This document shows, piece after piece, positions 53,908-64,000 of a stretch of 64,000 bases of DNA. Within the stretch, counting starts at the first letter, position 1, and each line of letters opens with the position of its first letter. Location: the NCBI RefSeq assembly GCF_014204915.1, contig NZ_JACHMH010000001.1:9647501-9711500 (forward strand), in the 5' to 3' direction. This DNA is from Crossiella cryophila (lineage in GTDB: Bacteria; Actinomycetota; Actinomycetes; Mycobacteriales; Pseudonocardiaceae). A program made the translations under genes and the position numbers. The notes beneath the pieces are model-generated. The model was not told where the DNA came from and did no database searches. It saw only the letters and a program-made list of their open reading frames with translations.

Positions 53908-55404
53908 GTGAACTTGACCTTTCGTGTGCTCGCCGCGGCGGTCGGCGCGACGCTGGCCGCGCTGATCGCGCCACCCGCCAGTGCCCTGCCCGCCCCGGGC
54001 CCCGCGGCCACCGCTGACACCACCGCCCTCGCCGCCGCCGAGTCGATCGAGCCGCCCGCGGCCACGCCCGCGCTGTCCTGGCGGGATTGCGGCCCCGGCC
54101 TCCAGTGCGCCGCCCTGCCCCTGCCCACCGACCACGCCGCCGTCGGCAGCCCGCGCTTCGACCTCGCCCTGGCCCGCTTCCCCGCCCGCGACCAGTCCCG
54201 CCGCCTCGGCTCCATCGTGGTCAACCCCGGCGGCCCCGCCGCGATCCTCGACCTGCTGCCGCACCTGCGCACGCAGTTCACCGACCTGACCGAGTGGTTC
54301 GACGTGGTCCTGTTCGACCCGCGTGGCCTGGGCCGCAGTGCCGGGATCAGCTGTCCGACCCCGGCCCCGATGCCGCTGGAGTGGGCGTTCCCGTCCGAGG
54401 CCGCGCATCGCGAGTACACCGAACGCAGCCGGGCCTTCGGCGCGGGCTGCACGGCCGCGGCCGGAGCGTTGGCCGGGAAGCTGGACAGCTGGCAGGTGGC
54501 GCACGACCTGGACGCTTTGCGGGCCGCGCTCGGCGAATCCCGGTTGCGTTACCTGGGCAACTCCTACGGCACCGTGTTCGGGCAGGCCTACCTGTCCCTG
54601 TTCCCGCAGCGGGCCGGGCGGTTCTTCCTGGACAGCGTCTACGACCACACCAACCGCTCGCAGCGGGACTGGGTGGCCTCCCGGGCCGCGGTGACCGAGC
54701 GGAACCTGCACCGGTTCGCCCAATGGTGTGACCGCACGCCGTCCTGCGCGCTGCACGGGCGGGATCTGGTGCGGGTGTGGACCGAGCTGGTGGCCCGTGC
54801 CGAACAGCAGCCGATCCCGGCGCCGAGTGCGGTGCACGGCGGGCCGGGCACGGCCGCGCGGATCATCTCCAGCACCTTCGTGGACTTCGAGCGGGAGTGG
54901 CCGCGGCTGGCCGAGGGCATTGCCGAGGCGGACGCGGGTGATGCCGGCAAGCTGGTCGGGGTGCCGTCGATCCCGGTGGAGACCGATGTCAACCGGCTGA
55001 TCAACTGCTCGGACTTCGCCTACCCCACCGGGTACGCCGAGGTGAGCCGGATCGTGGCCGATGTCCGGGCGACCGTGGCGCCGTTGCTGGGCTGGCGGCA
55101 CGCGTGGGTGAACGTGCTCAAGTGCACCGGCTTCCCGGCGGTGAAACCCTTTGCCCCGCAACCGATCCGGCCCGCGTTCCGGCCGCCCTCGCTGCTGGCC
55201 GACGGGATCCACGACGCGGTGTCCACAGTGGAGTACGGGCGGCGGCTGACCGCGCAGCTGCCCGGTTCCCGGCACATCGCGGTGGACGGCGCGCACGCGA
55301 ACTACCTCTACGGCGCCAACCGCTGCCTGCGCGACCACGTGCACCGCTACCTGACCACCGGTGCACTTCCGCCGAACGGCACGACCTGCCCGGCCAATCC
55401 GTGA
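53908..55404 (+). CDS. Secreted alpha/beta hydrolase (TAP-like)
   Basis: 498 aa. Signal peptide residues 1-25 (VLAAAVGATLAALIAPPASA). Hydrolase fold: oxyanion VVNPGGPA, nucleophile Ser in GNSYGTVFG, the DPRGLGRS strand, and C-terminal His near VDGAHANYLYG, with a TAP C-terminal domain. Related to secreted tripeptidyl aminopeptidases of Streptomyces (SlpD/SlpE, Tap). The usual GGP after the signal (VNPGGPA) is present. GTG at 53908. It lies 10 bp ahead of a two-component pair. Confidence 0.86.
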   Translation: MNLTFRVLAAAVGATLAALIAPPASALPAPGPAATADTTALAAAESIEPPAATPALSWRDCGPGLQCAALPLPTDHAAVGSPRFDLALARFPARDQSRRLGSIVVNPGGPAAILDLLPHLRTQFTDLTEWFDVVLFDPRGLGRSAGISCPTPAPMPLEWAFPSEAAHREYTERSRAFGAGCTAAAGALAGKLDSWQVAHDLDALRAALGESRLRYLGNSYGTVFGQAYLSLFPQRAGRFFLDSVYDHTNRSQRDWVASRAAVTERNLHRFAQWCDRTPSCALHGRDLVRVWTELVARAEQQPIPAPSAVHGGPGTAARIISSTFVDFEREWPRLAEGIAEADAGDAGKLVGVPSIPVETDVNRLINCSDFAYPTGYAEVSRIVADVRATVAPLLGWRHAWVNVLKCTGFPAVKPFAPQPIRPAFRPPSLLADGIHDAVSTVEYGRRLTAQLPGSRHIAVDGAHANYLYGANRCLRDHVHRYLTTGALPPNGTTCPANP

Positions 55405-55414
55405 CACTGACCCG

Positions 55415-56461
55415 GTGATCGCCTTGTCGCGGCCCCTGCGCCAGGACGCCCTCCTGGCCGGGGCCGCCTTCCTCGCCCTGCTCGGCGGCGTGCTGCTGGA
55501 ACGCGGCACGCTGTCCTGGCCGCCGGTGCTGGCCAGCCTGGCGCTGAGCCTGCCGCTGGTGCTGCGCCGCCGGTACCCGGTCGGCGTGGCCCTGGTCTGC
55601 GCGGTGATCGCCTTCCTGGGCACCGGCCTGCCCGGCTGGTCCGGCCGCACGGTCACCGCGGCCGCGTTCTGTTCCGCCGTCTACCACCGGCGGGACCGGT
55701 TCGCGCTGGTGGTGACGTTGTCGCTGACCTGGACCGTGCTGTACGGCCTGGCCGCGCCCGCCCCACCCGCGACCCCGTTCCTCACCGAGGCGCTGCTGCT
55801 GGGCCTGTCCCCGATCGCGGCCGGGACCGCGTTGCGGCTGCACCGGGAGCGGGTGCACTCGGCGGCGTTGCTGCGGCGGGCCGAACTGGGCCGGGTGGTC
55901 GCGGACGAGCGGCTGCGGATCGCCCGCGACGTGCACGACGCGGTGGGCCACCACCTGACCGCGATCCGGTTGCAGGCCATGGCGGGCAGCCGGGTTCCGA
56001 CGGCCGCGCCGGGCGCGCTGGAACGGATCACCGAGCTGTCCGCGACCGCGCTGACCGAGACCCGCGAACTGCTGGCGGCACTGCGGGAGGAGCCGGGACT
56101 GGACCGGCTGCCGGAGCTGGCGGCGCGGCTGGGGCATGGCGGGCCGCGGATCACCGTGCGCGGGGCGGACACGCCGGTGCCGGAGTTGCTGGGGCAACAC
56201 GCCTACCGGATCGTGCAGGAGTCACTGACCAACGCGGTGCGGCACGCGGGCGCGTCGGAGATCGAGGTGGAGTTGCGGCGGGACGGGGCGGAACTGGCGA
56301 TCACGGTGGCCGACAACGGGTCCGGCGGGTCGGCCTCGGCCGAGGGGCATGGCCTGCGCGGCCTGCGCGAGCGGGCGGAGTTGCTCGGCGGTTCCTGCGT
56401 GGCGGGTCCGGTCGAGGGCGGCTGGCGGGTGCACGCGGTGCTGCCCTGGACGCCGCGATGA
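55415..56461 (+). CDS. Sensor histidine kinase (NarL type)
   Basis: 348 aa. The N-terminal half has several membrane helices (ALLAGAAFLALLGGVLL, VLASLALSLPLVL, VALVCAVIAFLGTGL, ALVVTLSLTWTVLYGL). The HisKA_3 dimerisation helix carries the phospho-His in RDVHDAVGHHL. HATPase_c is near the end (NAVRHAGASEIEVEL, VADNGSGG, GHGLRGLRERAELLGG). GTG at 55415. Coupled to the response regulator by ATGA. Confidence 0.93.
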   Translation: MIALSRPLRQDALLAGAAFLALLGGVLLERGTLSWPPVLASLALSLPLVLRRRYPVGVALVCAVIAFLGTGLPGWSGRTVTAAAFCSAVYHRRDRFALVVTLSLTWTVLYGLAAPAPPATPFLTEALLLGLSPIAAGTALRLHRERVHSAALLRRAELGRVVADERLRIARDVHDAVGHHLTAIRLQAMAGSRVPTAAPGALERITELSATALTETRELLAALREEPGLDRLPELAARLGHGGPRITVRGADTPVPELLGQHAYRIVQESLTNAVRHAGASEIEVELRRDGAELAITVADNGSGGSASAEGHGLRGLRERAELLGGSCVAGPVEGGWRVHAVLPWTPR

Positions 56462-57090
56462 TCCGGGTGCTGCTGGCCGACGACCAGCAACCCGTGCGCG
56501 AGGCACTGCGCCTGCTGCTCTCCGCCGAACCCGATATCGAGATCGTCGGCGAGGCGGCCAACGGCGCCGAGGCCGTGCACCTGACCCGCTGGCGGCGCCC
56601 GGACGTGGTGCTGATGGACATCCGGATGCCGCATCAGGACGGCCTGGCCGCGATCGAGGAGCTGGCAGGCACCCCGGCCCGGATCCTGGTGCTCACCACC
56701 TTCGACCTGGACGACTACCTCTACCGCGCGCTGCGTGCCGGAGCGGCCGGATTCCTGTTGAAGGACAACGATCCCGAGCTGCTGACCACCGCGATCCGGG
56801 CCGCCCACCAGGGTCACGGGCTGATCGATCCGAAGGTCACCGGCAGCCTGGTCCGGCGGTTCGCCGAACTCTCGCCCGCACCGCCGGGACCGGAGCTGGC
56901 GACGCTGACCGGGCGGGAGCGGACCGTGTTGCGGGCCTTGGCCCGCGGGCTGAGCAACGCCGGGATCGCCGCCGAACTCGGCGTTGGCGAGGGCACGGTG
57001 AAGACCCACGTGGCCAGGGTGCTGGCCAAACTCGGGCTGCGCACCCGGGTGCACGCGGTGATCTACGCGCACGAGCACGACCTGGGCTAG
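56458..57090 (+). CDS. LuxR/NarL-family response regulator
   Basis: 210 aa. Receiver: LLADDQQPVREAL, phospho-Asp in VVLMDIRMP, Thr in VLTTFD, Lys in FLLKDNDPE. Intact switch. Output LuxR HTH: LTGRERTVLRALARGLSNAG, EGTVKTHVARVLAKLGLRT. ATG overlaps the kinase stop. Its target may include the secreted hydrolase or the convergent oxidoreductase gene. The end overlaps that gene by 4 bp. Confidence 0.94.
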   Translation: MIRVLLADDQQPVREALRLLLSAEPDIEIVGEAANGAEAVHLTRWRRPDVVLMDIRMPHQDGLAAIEELAGTPARILVLTTFDLDDYLYRALRAGAAGFLLKDNDPELLTTAIRAAHQGHGLIDPKVTGSLVRRFAELSPAPPGPELATLTGRERTVLRALARGLSNAGIAAELGVGEGTVKTHVARVLAKLGLRTRVHAVIYAHEHDLG

Positions 57091-57866
57091 AACCCGGCCC
57101 GGTGGTCGGCCACCCACTGCCGGAAGGTGCGGGCGGGCCGCCCGGTCACCGCCTCGACATCACCGGTGATCTCGGGATCAGGCTGGGCCGCCATCGCCGC
57201 GTAGGCGTCCAGCAGGACGTCCACAAAGGACAGTGGCAGGCCGTCGGCGAGCAGCTGGGCGCGGGCGGACGGGCGGTCGAGTTCCACCCAGCGCAGTGGG
57301 CGGCCGAGCACCTCGCCGAGGATCCGCACCTGCGCGGCCTGGCTGAGCACCTCGGGTCCGGTGAGCCGGTACACCCGGCCGTGGTGGCCGTCCGCGGTGA
57401 GCGCGCGCACCGCGACCGCGGCGATGTCCGCCTCGTGCAGCAGCGCCATCCCGAGCCCGCCGTGACTGCCGCGCACCTCATCCCCGGCCCGGATCTGCCC
57501 GGCCCACCAACGGGTGTTGACCGCGAAGGTGCTCGGCCGCAGCACCGTCCACTCCAGACCGCAGCGCCGGATCAACTCCTCCTGCCCGGCCATGCTGAGG
57601 TCCCGCACCCCGCCCGAGCCCAGGAACACCACCCGGCGCGCGTGCCGGGCGATCTCGGTGAGCACGCCGGGCAGGGCAGCGCCGCTGTGCAGTGGCCAGA
57701 GCAGGAACACCGCGTCCACCCCACGCAGGCACTCCCGCAGGCTCTCCGAGCGCGCCAGATCGACCCGATCTCGTTGCGGGACAACCACTTCCACGGCCGA
57801 GAGTTGAGCGAGCAGCTGGCGGCCGACGTTGCCGGTCGCCCCGGTCACCAGAATCCGTGTTGTCAT
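57087..57866 (-). CDS. NmrA-like NAD(P)H-binding oxidoreductase
   Basis: A 259-aa atypical SDR: TGATGNVGRQLLAQL nucleotide-binding start, FLGSGGVRDLSMAGQEE, LRPSTFAVNT and TGPEVLSQAAQVRIL. NmrA-type proteins often sense the NADP(H)/quinone state. ATG at 57866. Divergent from the Lrp-like regulator at 57921, likely its controller. Confidence 0.88.
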   Translation of the reverse strand: MTTRILVTGATGNVGRQLLAQLSAVEVVVPQRDRVDLARSESLRECLRGVDAVFLLWPLHSGAALPGVLTEIARHARRVVFLGSGGVRDLSMAGQEELIRRCGLEWTVLRPSTFAVNTRWWAGQIRAGDEVRGSHGGLGMALLHEADIAAVAVRALTADGHHGRVYRLTGPEVLSQAAQVRILGEVLGRPLRWVELDRPSARAQLLADGLPLSFVDVLLDAYAAMAAQPDPEITGDVEAVTGRPARTFRQWVADHRAGF

Positions 57867-57920
57867 GCCGCCAGCGTCGCCCCGGGGTGCGGATTTCCGC
57901 CCGTGGCTTACCGTGATCCG

Positions 57921-58802
57921 GTGGAATCCGTCATGCTGGACGAGCTGGAGCGGGAAATCGTCAACCACCTCCGGGTGGACGGCCGGGCCCCGTTCCGCCG
58001 GATCGCCGCGGCCCTGGAGGTCTCGGAGAACACCGTGGCCCGCCGGTACCAGAAGCTGCGTTCGGCCGGACTGCTGCGCGTGATCGGCTCGGTCAACGGC
58101 CCGCTGATCGGCCGCACCTCCTGGACCCTGCGCATCCGCTGCACCCCCGACGCCGCCGACCCCATCGCCACCGCGCTGGCCCGCCGCCCGGACACCTTCT
58201 GGGTGCACCTGCTCTCCGGCGGCACCGAGATCTCCTGCAACGTCCAGGCCCGCTCCGACACCGCCCGGGACACCCTGCTGATGGACAAACTGCCGCGCAC
58301 CACCCGGGTCCTGGACGTCAGCGCGCACGCCCTGCTCGGCGAGTCCGGCCCCGAGGTGGCCCTGGACGAGGGCGATCACGCGCTGCTGGCCGCACTGGCC
58401 ATGGACGGCCGGGCCCGGCACACCGAACTCGCCACCGCCACCGGCTGGTCGGAGTCCACGGTGAAACGCCGGATCGAGGGCCTGCGCGCCGCCGGCGTGC
58501 TGGTGTTCGAGGTGGACCTGCCCCCGGCGGCACTGGGTCTGCGGGCCGAGGCGCGGCTGTGGCTGACCGTCCGGCCCTCGGCGCTGCGCCGGGTCGCCGC
58601 GGCGATCGCCGGTCACCCGGAGGTGGTCTTCAGCGCGGTCACCACCGGGCGGACGAACCTGACCGCGATGGTGGCCTGCCGGGATTCCGGGGCGCTGTAC
58701 CGGTATCTGACCGAGCGGGTGGGCGGGCTGGACGAGGTGCACACCGCGGAGACCGCGCCGGTGATCCGCACGGTGAAACGGGCCGGGCCGGCACTGCCCT
58801 GA
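57921..58802 (+). CDS. Double-domain Lrp/AsnC regulator
   Basis: 293 aa, twice the usual Lrp size. The first HTH is near residues 8-60 (LEREIVNHLRVDGRAPFRRI, VSENTVARRYQKL), then a ligand-binding domain. The second HTH is near residues 150-205 (DHALLAALAMDGRARHTEL, SESTVKRRIEGLR) followed by another RAM-like domain. This tandem form is common in actinobacteria. GTG at 57921 or ATG at 57933. Confidence 0.88.
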   Translation: MESVMLDELEREIVNHLRVDGRAPFRRIAAALEVSENTVARRYQKLRSAGLLRVIGSVNGPLIGRTSWTLRIRCTPDAADPIATALARRPDTFWVHLLSGGTEISCNVQARSDTARDTLLMDKLPRTTRVLDVSAHALLGESGPEVALDEGDHALLAALAMDGRARHTELATATGWSESTVKRRIEGLRAAGVLVFEVDLPPAALGLRAEARLWLTVRPSALRRVAAAIAGHPEVVFSAVTTGRTNLTAMVACRDSGALYRYLTERVGGLDEVHTAETAPVIRTVKRAGPALP

Positions 58803-58807
58803 CCTGG

Positions 58808-59539
58808 TCAGTACTCCTGAGCGGCCCGGATCAGCTCCGAGTTGTCCGCGGCGGTCTCACCGTCCGGCAGCATCAGCGTGTCCTCCAGCCCGATCCGCCG
58901 CGGCAGCCCCAGCCGGGCCGCCTCGGCGAACACCGGCCAGGCGCCCGCCTCCTCGCCGTGCAGCAGGATCGGCAGGTCGTCGGGCAGGAAGTCCAGGGCG
59001 TCGAGCAGGGCGGTGGCGGCGGACAGGGAGCGGTCCGGGTTGGTTTCCTGGACCTCGGCCAGTACCCGGACCGTGCCGGGTGGTGGGCCGCCCGCGGCGC
59101 GCAGGCGGGCGGCGGCGGGGATGGTGAACACGCCCAGTTCGATGCCGATGCCCGCCCGGTGCAGCACCGCGCAGACCTCCAGCCAGCCGGGTTCGTGCAC
59201 GTTCACCGAGGCCACGTCCGGACGGCCGGCGGCCAGGCCGGACCAGCCCGCGACGAGTTCGGCGCGGCGCACCGGGTCGGGGGTGATCCAGGCCCCGGTG
59301 CTGACGCCGATCTCCACGCCGGGGGCCGCGGCGCGCACGGTGGCGACCACGGTGGCCAGTTCGGGGCCTGCCAGGGTCTCCAGGCCGACCGCGTCCCGTG
59401 GGTGCAGGTGCACCGAGGTGACGCCCAGTTCGGCGACCTCGGCCACCGTGCTGGCCAGTTGCCAGGGGGTGATGGGCACGGCGGGGTGTGCCTCCGCCGG
59501 TCGGTTGCCGTTGGGACAGCACTGCAGCAGCGGAAGCAT
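58808..59539 (-). CDS. 3-Keto-5-aminohexanoate cleavage-type (BKACE) enzyme
   Basis: A 243-aa TIM barrel. Zn2+ ligands are likely in SVHLHPRD, and the acetyl-CoA/beta-keto acid site in CCPNGNRPAEAHPAVPI and GLEDTLMLPDGETAADN. BKACE enzymes condense or cleave beta-keto acids with acetyl-CoA. It is shorter than typical members (about 270-310 aa), but the motifs are intact. ATG at 59539, 9 bp after the GNAT stop. Confidence 0.85.
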   Translation of the reverse strand: MLPLLQCCPNGNRPAEAHPAVPITPWQLASTVAEVAELGVTSVHLHPRDAVGLETLAGPELATVVATVRAAAPGVEIGVSTGAWITPDPVRRAELVAGWSGLAAGRPDVASVNVHEPGWLEVCAVLHRAGIGIELGVFTIPAAARLRAAGGPPPGTVRVLAEVQETNPDRSLSAATALLDALDFLPDDLPILLHGEEAGAWPVFAEAARLGLPRRIGLEDTLMLPDGETAADNSELIRAAQEY

Positions 59540-59548
59540 CGCTGGCTC

Positions 59549-62198
<2,650 letters not shown>

Positions 62199-62224
62199 TC
62201 ATCCCCACCGACAGTTCCGGCCGG

Positions 62225-62896
62225 TCAGCGGCCGGAGTGTCGGCGGTCCAGCTCGCGCACGAGTTCACGCAGTTCGACCAGTGTGATGGCGTCCTCCGGC
62301 TCGGCGTCGGCGGTCTCCACCCGGCCCAGCCGGTCCCCGGCCAGCCGCTCGCCCAGGGTGGCGTCCAGCGGCAGGAAGGTCATCGCGGCCTTGCCCGCGT
62401 CGTCCAGGGCGGCGATGCCGGGGTGGAACACCGCGACGTCGACCAGCCCGGCTTCCTCGTCGATCAGCGCGGCCAGCCGCACCTGGGACAGCGGCAGCCG
62501 GTGCGCGCCGAGGTTGACGGTGACCTCGTTGGGGTCGGGCACCGGCGGGACCGCGTCGTAGAACTCCCACATCGGCCCTGGATCGGGCGCCGCGGCCAGC
62601 CAGGCGTCGGTGTAGGGCCGCAGGTCGGGGTCGCCCTGGGCACTGAGCACCAGCGCGTAGATGGCCTGCTGGCCGCGTTCGACGGCGAACTGCAGGTTGG
62701 GGTGGATCGCGGTGACCGCCTCGACCACCAGGTTCTCCACCCGGCCCGGGTCCTTGTCCCCGAGCGCGGCGCTCACCTGCGGCAGCAGCTCGTCGTTCCA
62801 GCGCTGCCAGAAGAGCACGGCGGCCTCCCGCGGGTCGGCTGGCTCGACCGGGTCGGGCTCGAAGCCGCCGCGCAGTTTGCGCAGGAACCGTTTCAT
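62225..62896 (-). CDS. Hypothetical protein upstream of ligA
   Basis: 223 aa, no recognised domain. A basic N-terminus (MKRFLRKLRGGFEPD) is followed by an acidic body: VLFWQRWNDELLPQVSAALG, IHPNLQFAVERGQQAIYALV, MWEFYDAVPPVPDPNEVTVN. The C-terminus has two charged helices. It is a soluble protein by composition. ATG at 62896 with AAGGA about 9 bases upstream. Same strand as ligA, gap 41 bp. Confidence 0.7.
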   Translation of the reverse strand: MKRFLRKLRGGFEPDPVEPADPREAAVLFWQRWNDELLPQVSAALGDKDPGRVENLVVEAVTAIHPNLQFAVERGQQAIYALVLSAQGDPDLRPYTDAWLAAAPDPGPMWEFYDAVPPVPDPNEVTVNLGAHRLPLSQVRLAALIDEEAGLVDVAVFHPGIAALDDAGKAAMTFLPLDATLGERLAGDRLGRVETADAEPEDAITLVELRELVRELDRRHSGR

Positions 62897-62950
62897 GGCC
62901 GCCATTCCTTACATCTCATCGCGGTATCAGAACCCACCGTAGCGTTGATG

Positions 62951-63862
62951 TCACCGGGCTGGGCGAGAAGCTCGGGTCGCGACTGCCAGCAATGCTGCCG
63001 CCGGCGCAGCCAGCACCCGGCCGGCCGGCCACACCGCCCGCAGTTCACGCCGCAGGTCGATGCCGCTGACCGGCACCTCGACCAGGCGCCGGTCGGCCAG
63101 GTCCGCCTCGACCGCGAGCACGCTGAGCACCGCCGGACCCGATCCGGCGGCCACCGCGCCCCGCACGGCCGTGGTGGAGCCCAGCTCGGCGAGTGCCCGG
63201 ACCTTACCCACTCCAGTGCGTGCCATCGCCCGTTCGAGGGTTTCCCTGGTGCCGGAACCCCGTTCGCGGACAACCAGCGGAGTACCCACGAGTTCCACCG
63301 GTCCAACCGGCCTGCGCCGTTTCGCCCACGGATGCCCCGGCGCGACCACCACGGCCAGCCGGTCCACCGCCACCCGCCGGGTGCGCAGGCCGCGCGGCAC
63401 GGTGGGTGACTCGACGAAGCCGAGGTCGACCTCGCCGCGGCGGGCCAGTTCGGCCACCGCGGCGGAGTTGGTCACCTGGAGGCCCACGTACAGCTCGGGG
63501 TTGGCGCGGCGCAGTTCGGTGATCCAGCCGGGCACCAGGTGCTCGGCCACGGTCATGCTGGCCGCCACGCTCAGCTCGGCGGCCACCCTGGCGCGCAACG
63601 CGGCCGCGCCGTGCAGCAGCACGTCCAGTTCGGCGAGTACCCGTTTGGCCCATTCGGTGACCATCTGGCCGGACTCGGTGAGGGTGGATCCCCTGGTGCT
63701 GCGGTCGACCAGGGCTAGTCCGAGCCGCTTCTCCAGGGTGGCCAGGCGTTTGCTGGCCGCGGGCTGGCTGATGCCCAGCTGGGTGGCGGCCTGGCCGAGG
63801 CTGCCCAGCTCGGCGAGCCGGACGAGCAGGGCGAGTGACTCCGGGTCCGGCGGCTTGCTCAT
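62951..63862 (-). CDS. LysR-family regulator, CysB-like
   Basis: 303 aa. HTH: ALLVRLAELGSLGQAATQLG, ISQPAASKRLATLE; effector domain from about residue 90 (LSVAASMTVAEHLVPGWITE, AVVVAPGHPWAKRRRPVG). The arrangement next to a YeiH-type transporter and the style suggest control of sulfur or similar export. ATG at 63862. Divergent from the partial gene at 63944. Confidence 0.85.
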   Translation of the reverse strand: MSKPPDPESLALLVRLAELGSLGQAATQLGISQPAASKRLATLEKRLGLALVDRSTRGSTLTESGQMVTEWAKRVLAELDVLLHGAAALRARVAAELSVAASMTVAEHLVPGWITELRRANPELYVGLQVTNSAAVAELARRGEVDLGFVESPTVPRGLRTRRVAVDRLAVVVAPGHPWAKRRRPVGPVELVGTPLVVRERGSGTRETLERAMARTGVGKVRALAELGSTTAVRGAVAAGSGPAVLSVLAVEADLADRRLVEVPVSGIDLRRELRAVWPAGRVLAAPAAALLAVATRASRPAR

Positions 63863-63943
63863 AACCGGAGGGTATGACGACCTGCCGAAGACGGCCTACC
63901 GGAGTGTCACACGGAGGGTGACCCTGAGGTGGTGAGGACTTCT

Positions 63944-64000
63944 GTGCGTGGCCCGGCAATGGCGCCGGGTCTGGCCGTGGTCGCCATCGCGGTGGCGATC
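63944..64000 (+). CDS. Start of a probable YeiH-type exporter (partial)
   Basis: GTG at 63944 with GAGG about 6 bases upstream opens MRGPAMAPGLAVVAIAVAI, a hydrophobic N-terminus cut by the window edge. YeiH-type putative sulfate exporters are often divergent from a LysR like the one at 62951. Only 19 residues are visible, so identity is a suggestion. GTG at 63932 is an alternative start. Confidence 0.5.
   Translation, partial: MRGPAMAPGLAVVAIAVAI

Overview
The window is very GC-rich actinobacterial chromosome with dense coding and many GTG starts. It probably comes from a member of the Pseudonocardiales; the genus is my inference, not proven here. The gene order follows the Mycobacterium tuberculosis Rv2982c-Rv3014c block closely: gpsA, cofC/fbiD, ppk1, mutT1, hupB, leuD, leuC, iclR, tRNA-Gln, tRNA-Glu, gltX, an FAH-family gene, leuB, serA, ilvC, ilvN, ilvB, a cfp6-like gene, doxX, lppZ, gatB, gatA, gatC, an ACT-domain gene and ligA. 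It is therefore a conserved core block, interrupted by genus-level insertions.

Layout. 1-8.2 kb: MocR regulator with a divergent flavin oxidase-like gene, cysteine dioxygenase, LysR with a divergent DJ-1/PfpI protein, then the overlapping operon plsC-gpsA-cystathionine lyase, and fbiD. 8.4-14.8 kb: secreted LVIVD protein, a small ORF, ppk1-mutT1, hupB. 15-20.9 kb: leuCD with divergent iclR, two tRNAs, a HAD phosphatase, gltX. 20.9-31.4 kb (mostly accessory): FAD monooxygenase, FAH hydrolase, orphan response regulator, two tandem secreted trypsin-like peptidases, cimA with its leader, a second MocR regulator, and a divergent two-gene Tm-1-like/PEP-hydrolase-like operon. 31.5-44.9 kb: leuB, a DUF6461 gene, serA, a WhiJ-type XRE/DUF397 island with two Cys-rich small proteins, ilvC-ilvN-ilvB with an attenuator leader, a PH-domain membrane protein, ilvD. 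44.9-53.8 kb: DoxX, enoyl-CoA hydratase with HxlR, hydroxyacid dehydrogenase, LppZ-like lipoprotein, gatB-(small ORF)-gatA-gatC, ACT-domain protein. 53.9-64 kb: secreted TAP-like hydrolase, a two-component pair, an NmrA-like oxidoreductase with an Lrp regulator, a BKACE enzyme, a GNAT acetyltransferase, ligA, a hypothetical gene, a CysB-like LysR, and the start of a probable YeiH-type transporter.

How the genes work together. CimA, LeuCD, LeuB, IlvBN, IlvC and IlvD are all present. Together they form a full threonine-independent (citramalate) isoleucine route plus valine and most of leucine synthesis; leuA and the transaminase are outside the window. Both entry points, cimA and ilvB, carry a 5' leader with a short peptide rich in the cognate amino acids (Ile-Ile-Ile; Leu-Leu-Val-Leu), an 11-bp hairpin over the peptide stop codon, and an intrinsic terminator. 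This is classical ribosome-mediated attenuation. GltX, tRNA-Gln, tRNA-Glu and GatCAB, all here, make up the indirect Gln-tRNA pathway.

The most unusual signal is a family of iterated repeats in six intergenic places (about 7-80, 8229-8447, 17835-17864, 22195-22346, 33599-33711, 38187-38362). Copies of the 9-bp core GGCCAACAC recur at a strict 21-22 bp pitch. The arms are mostly convergent, forming giant imperfect palindromes. In every case where a gene 3' end adjoins an arm, the units read GGCCAACAC in the sense direction of that gene, so they look like 3'-UTR elements. They may be Rho-loading or mRNA 3'-end arrays. I know of no described family that matches.
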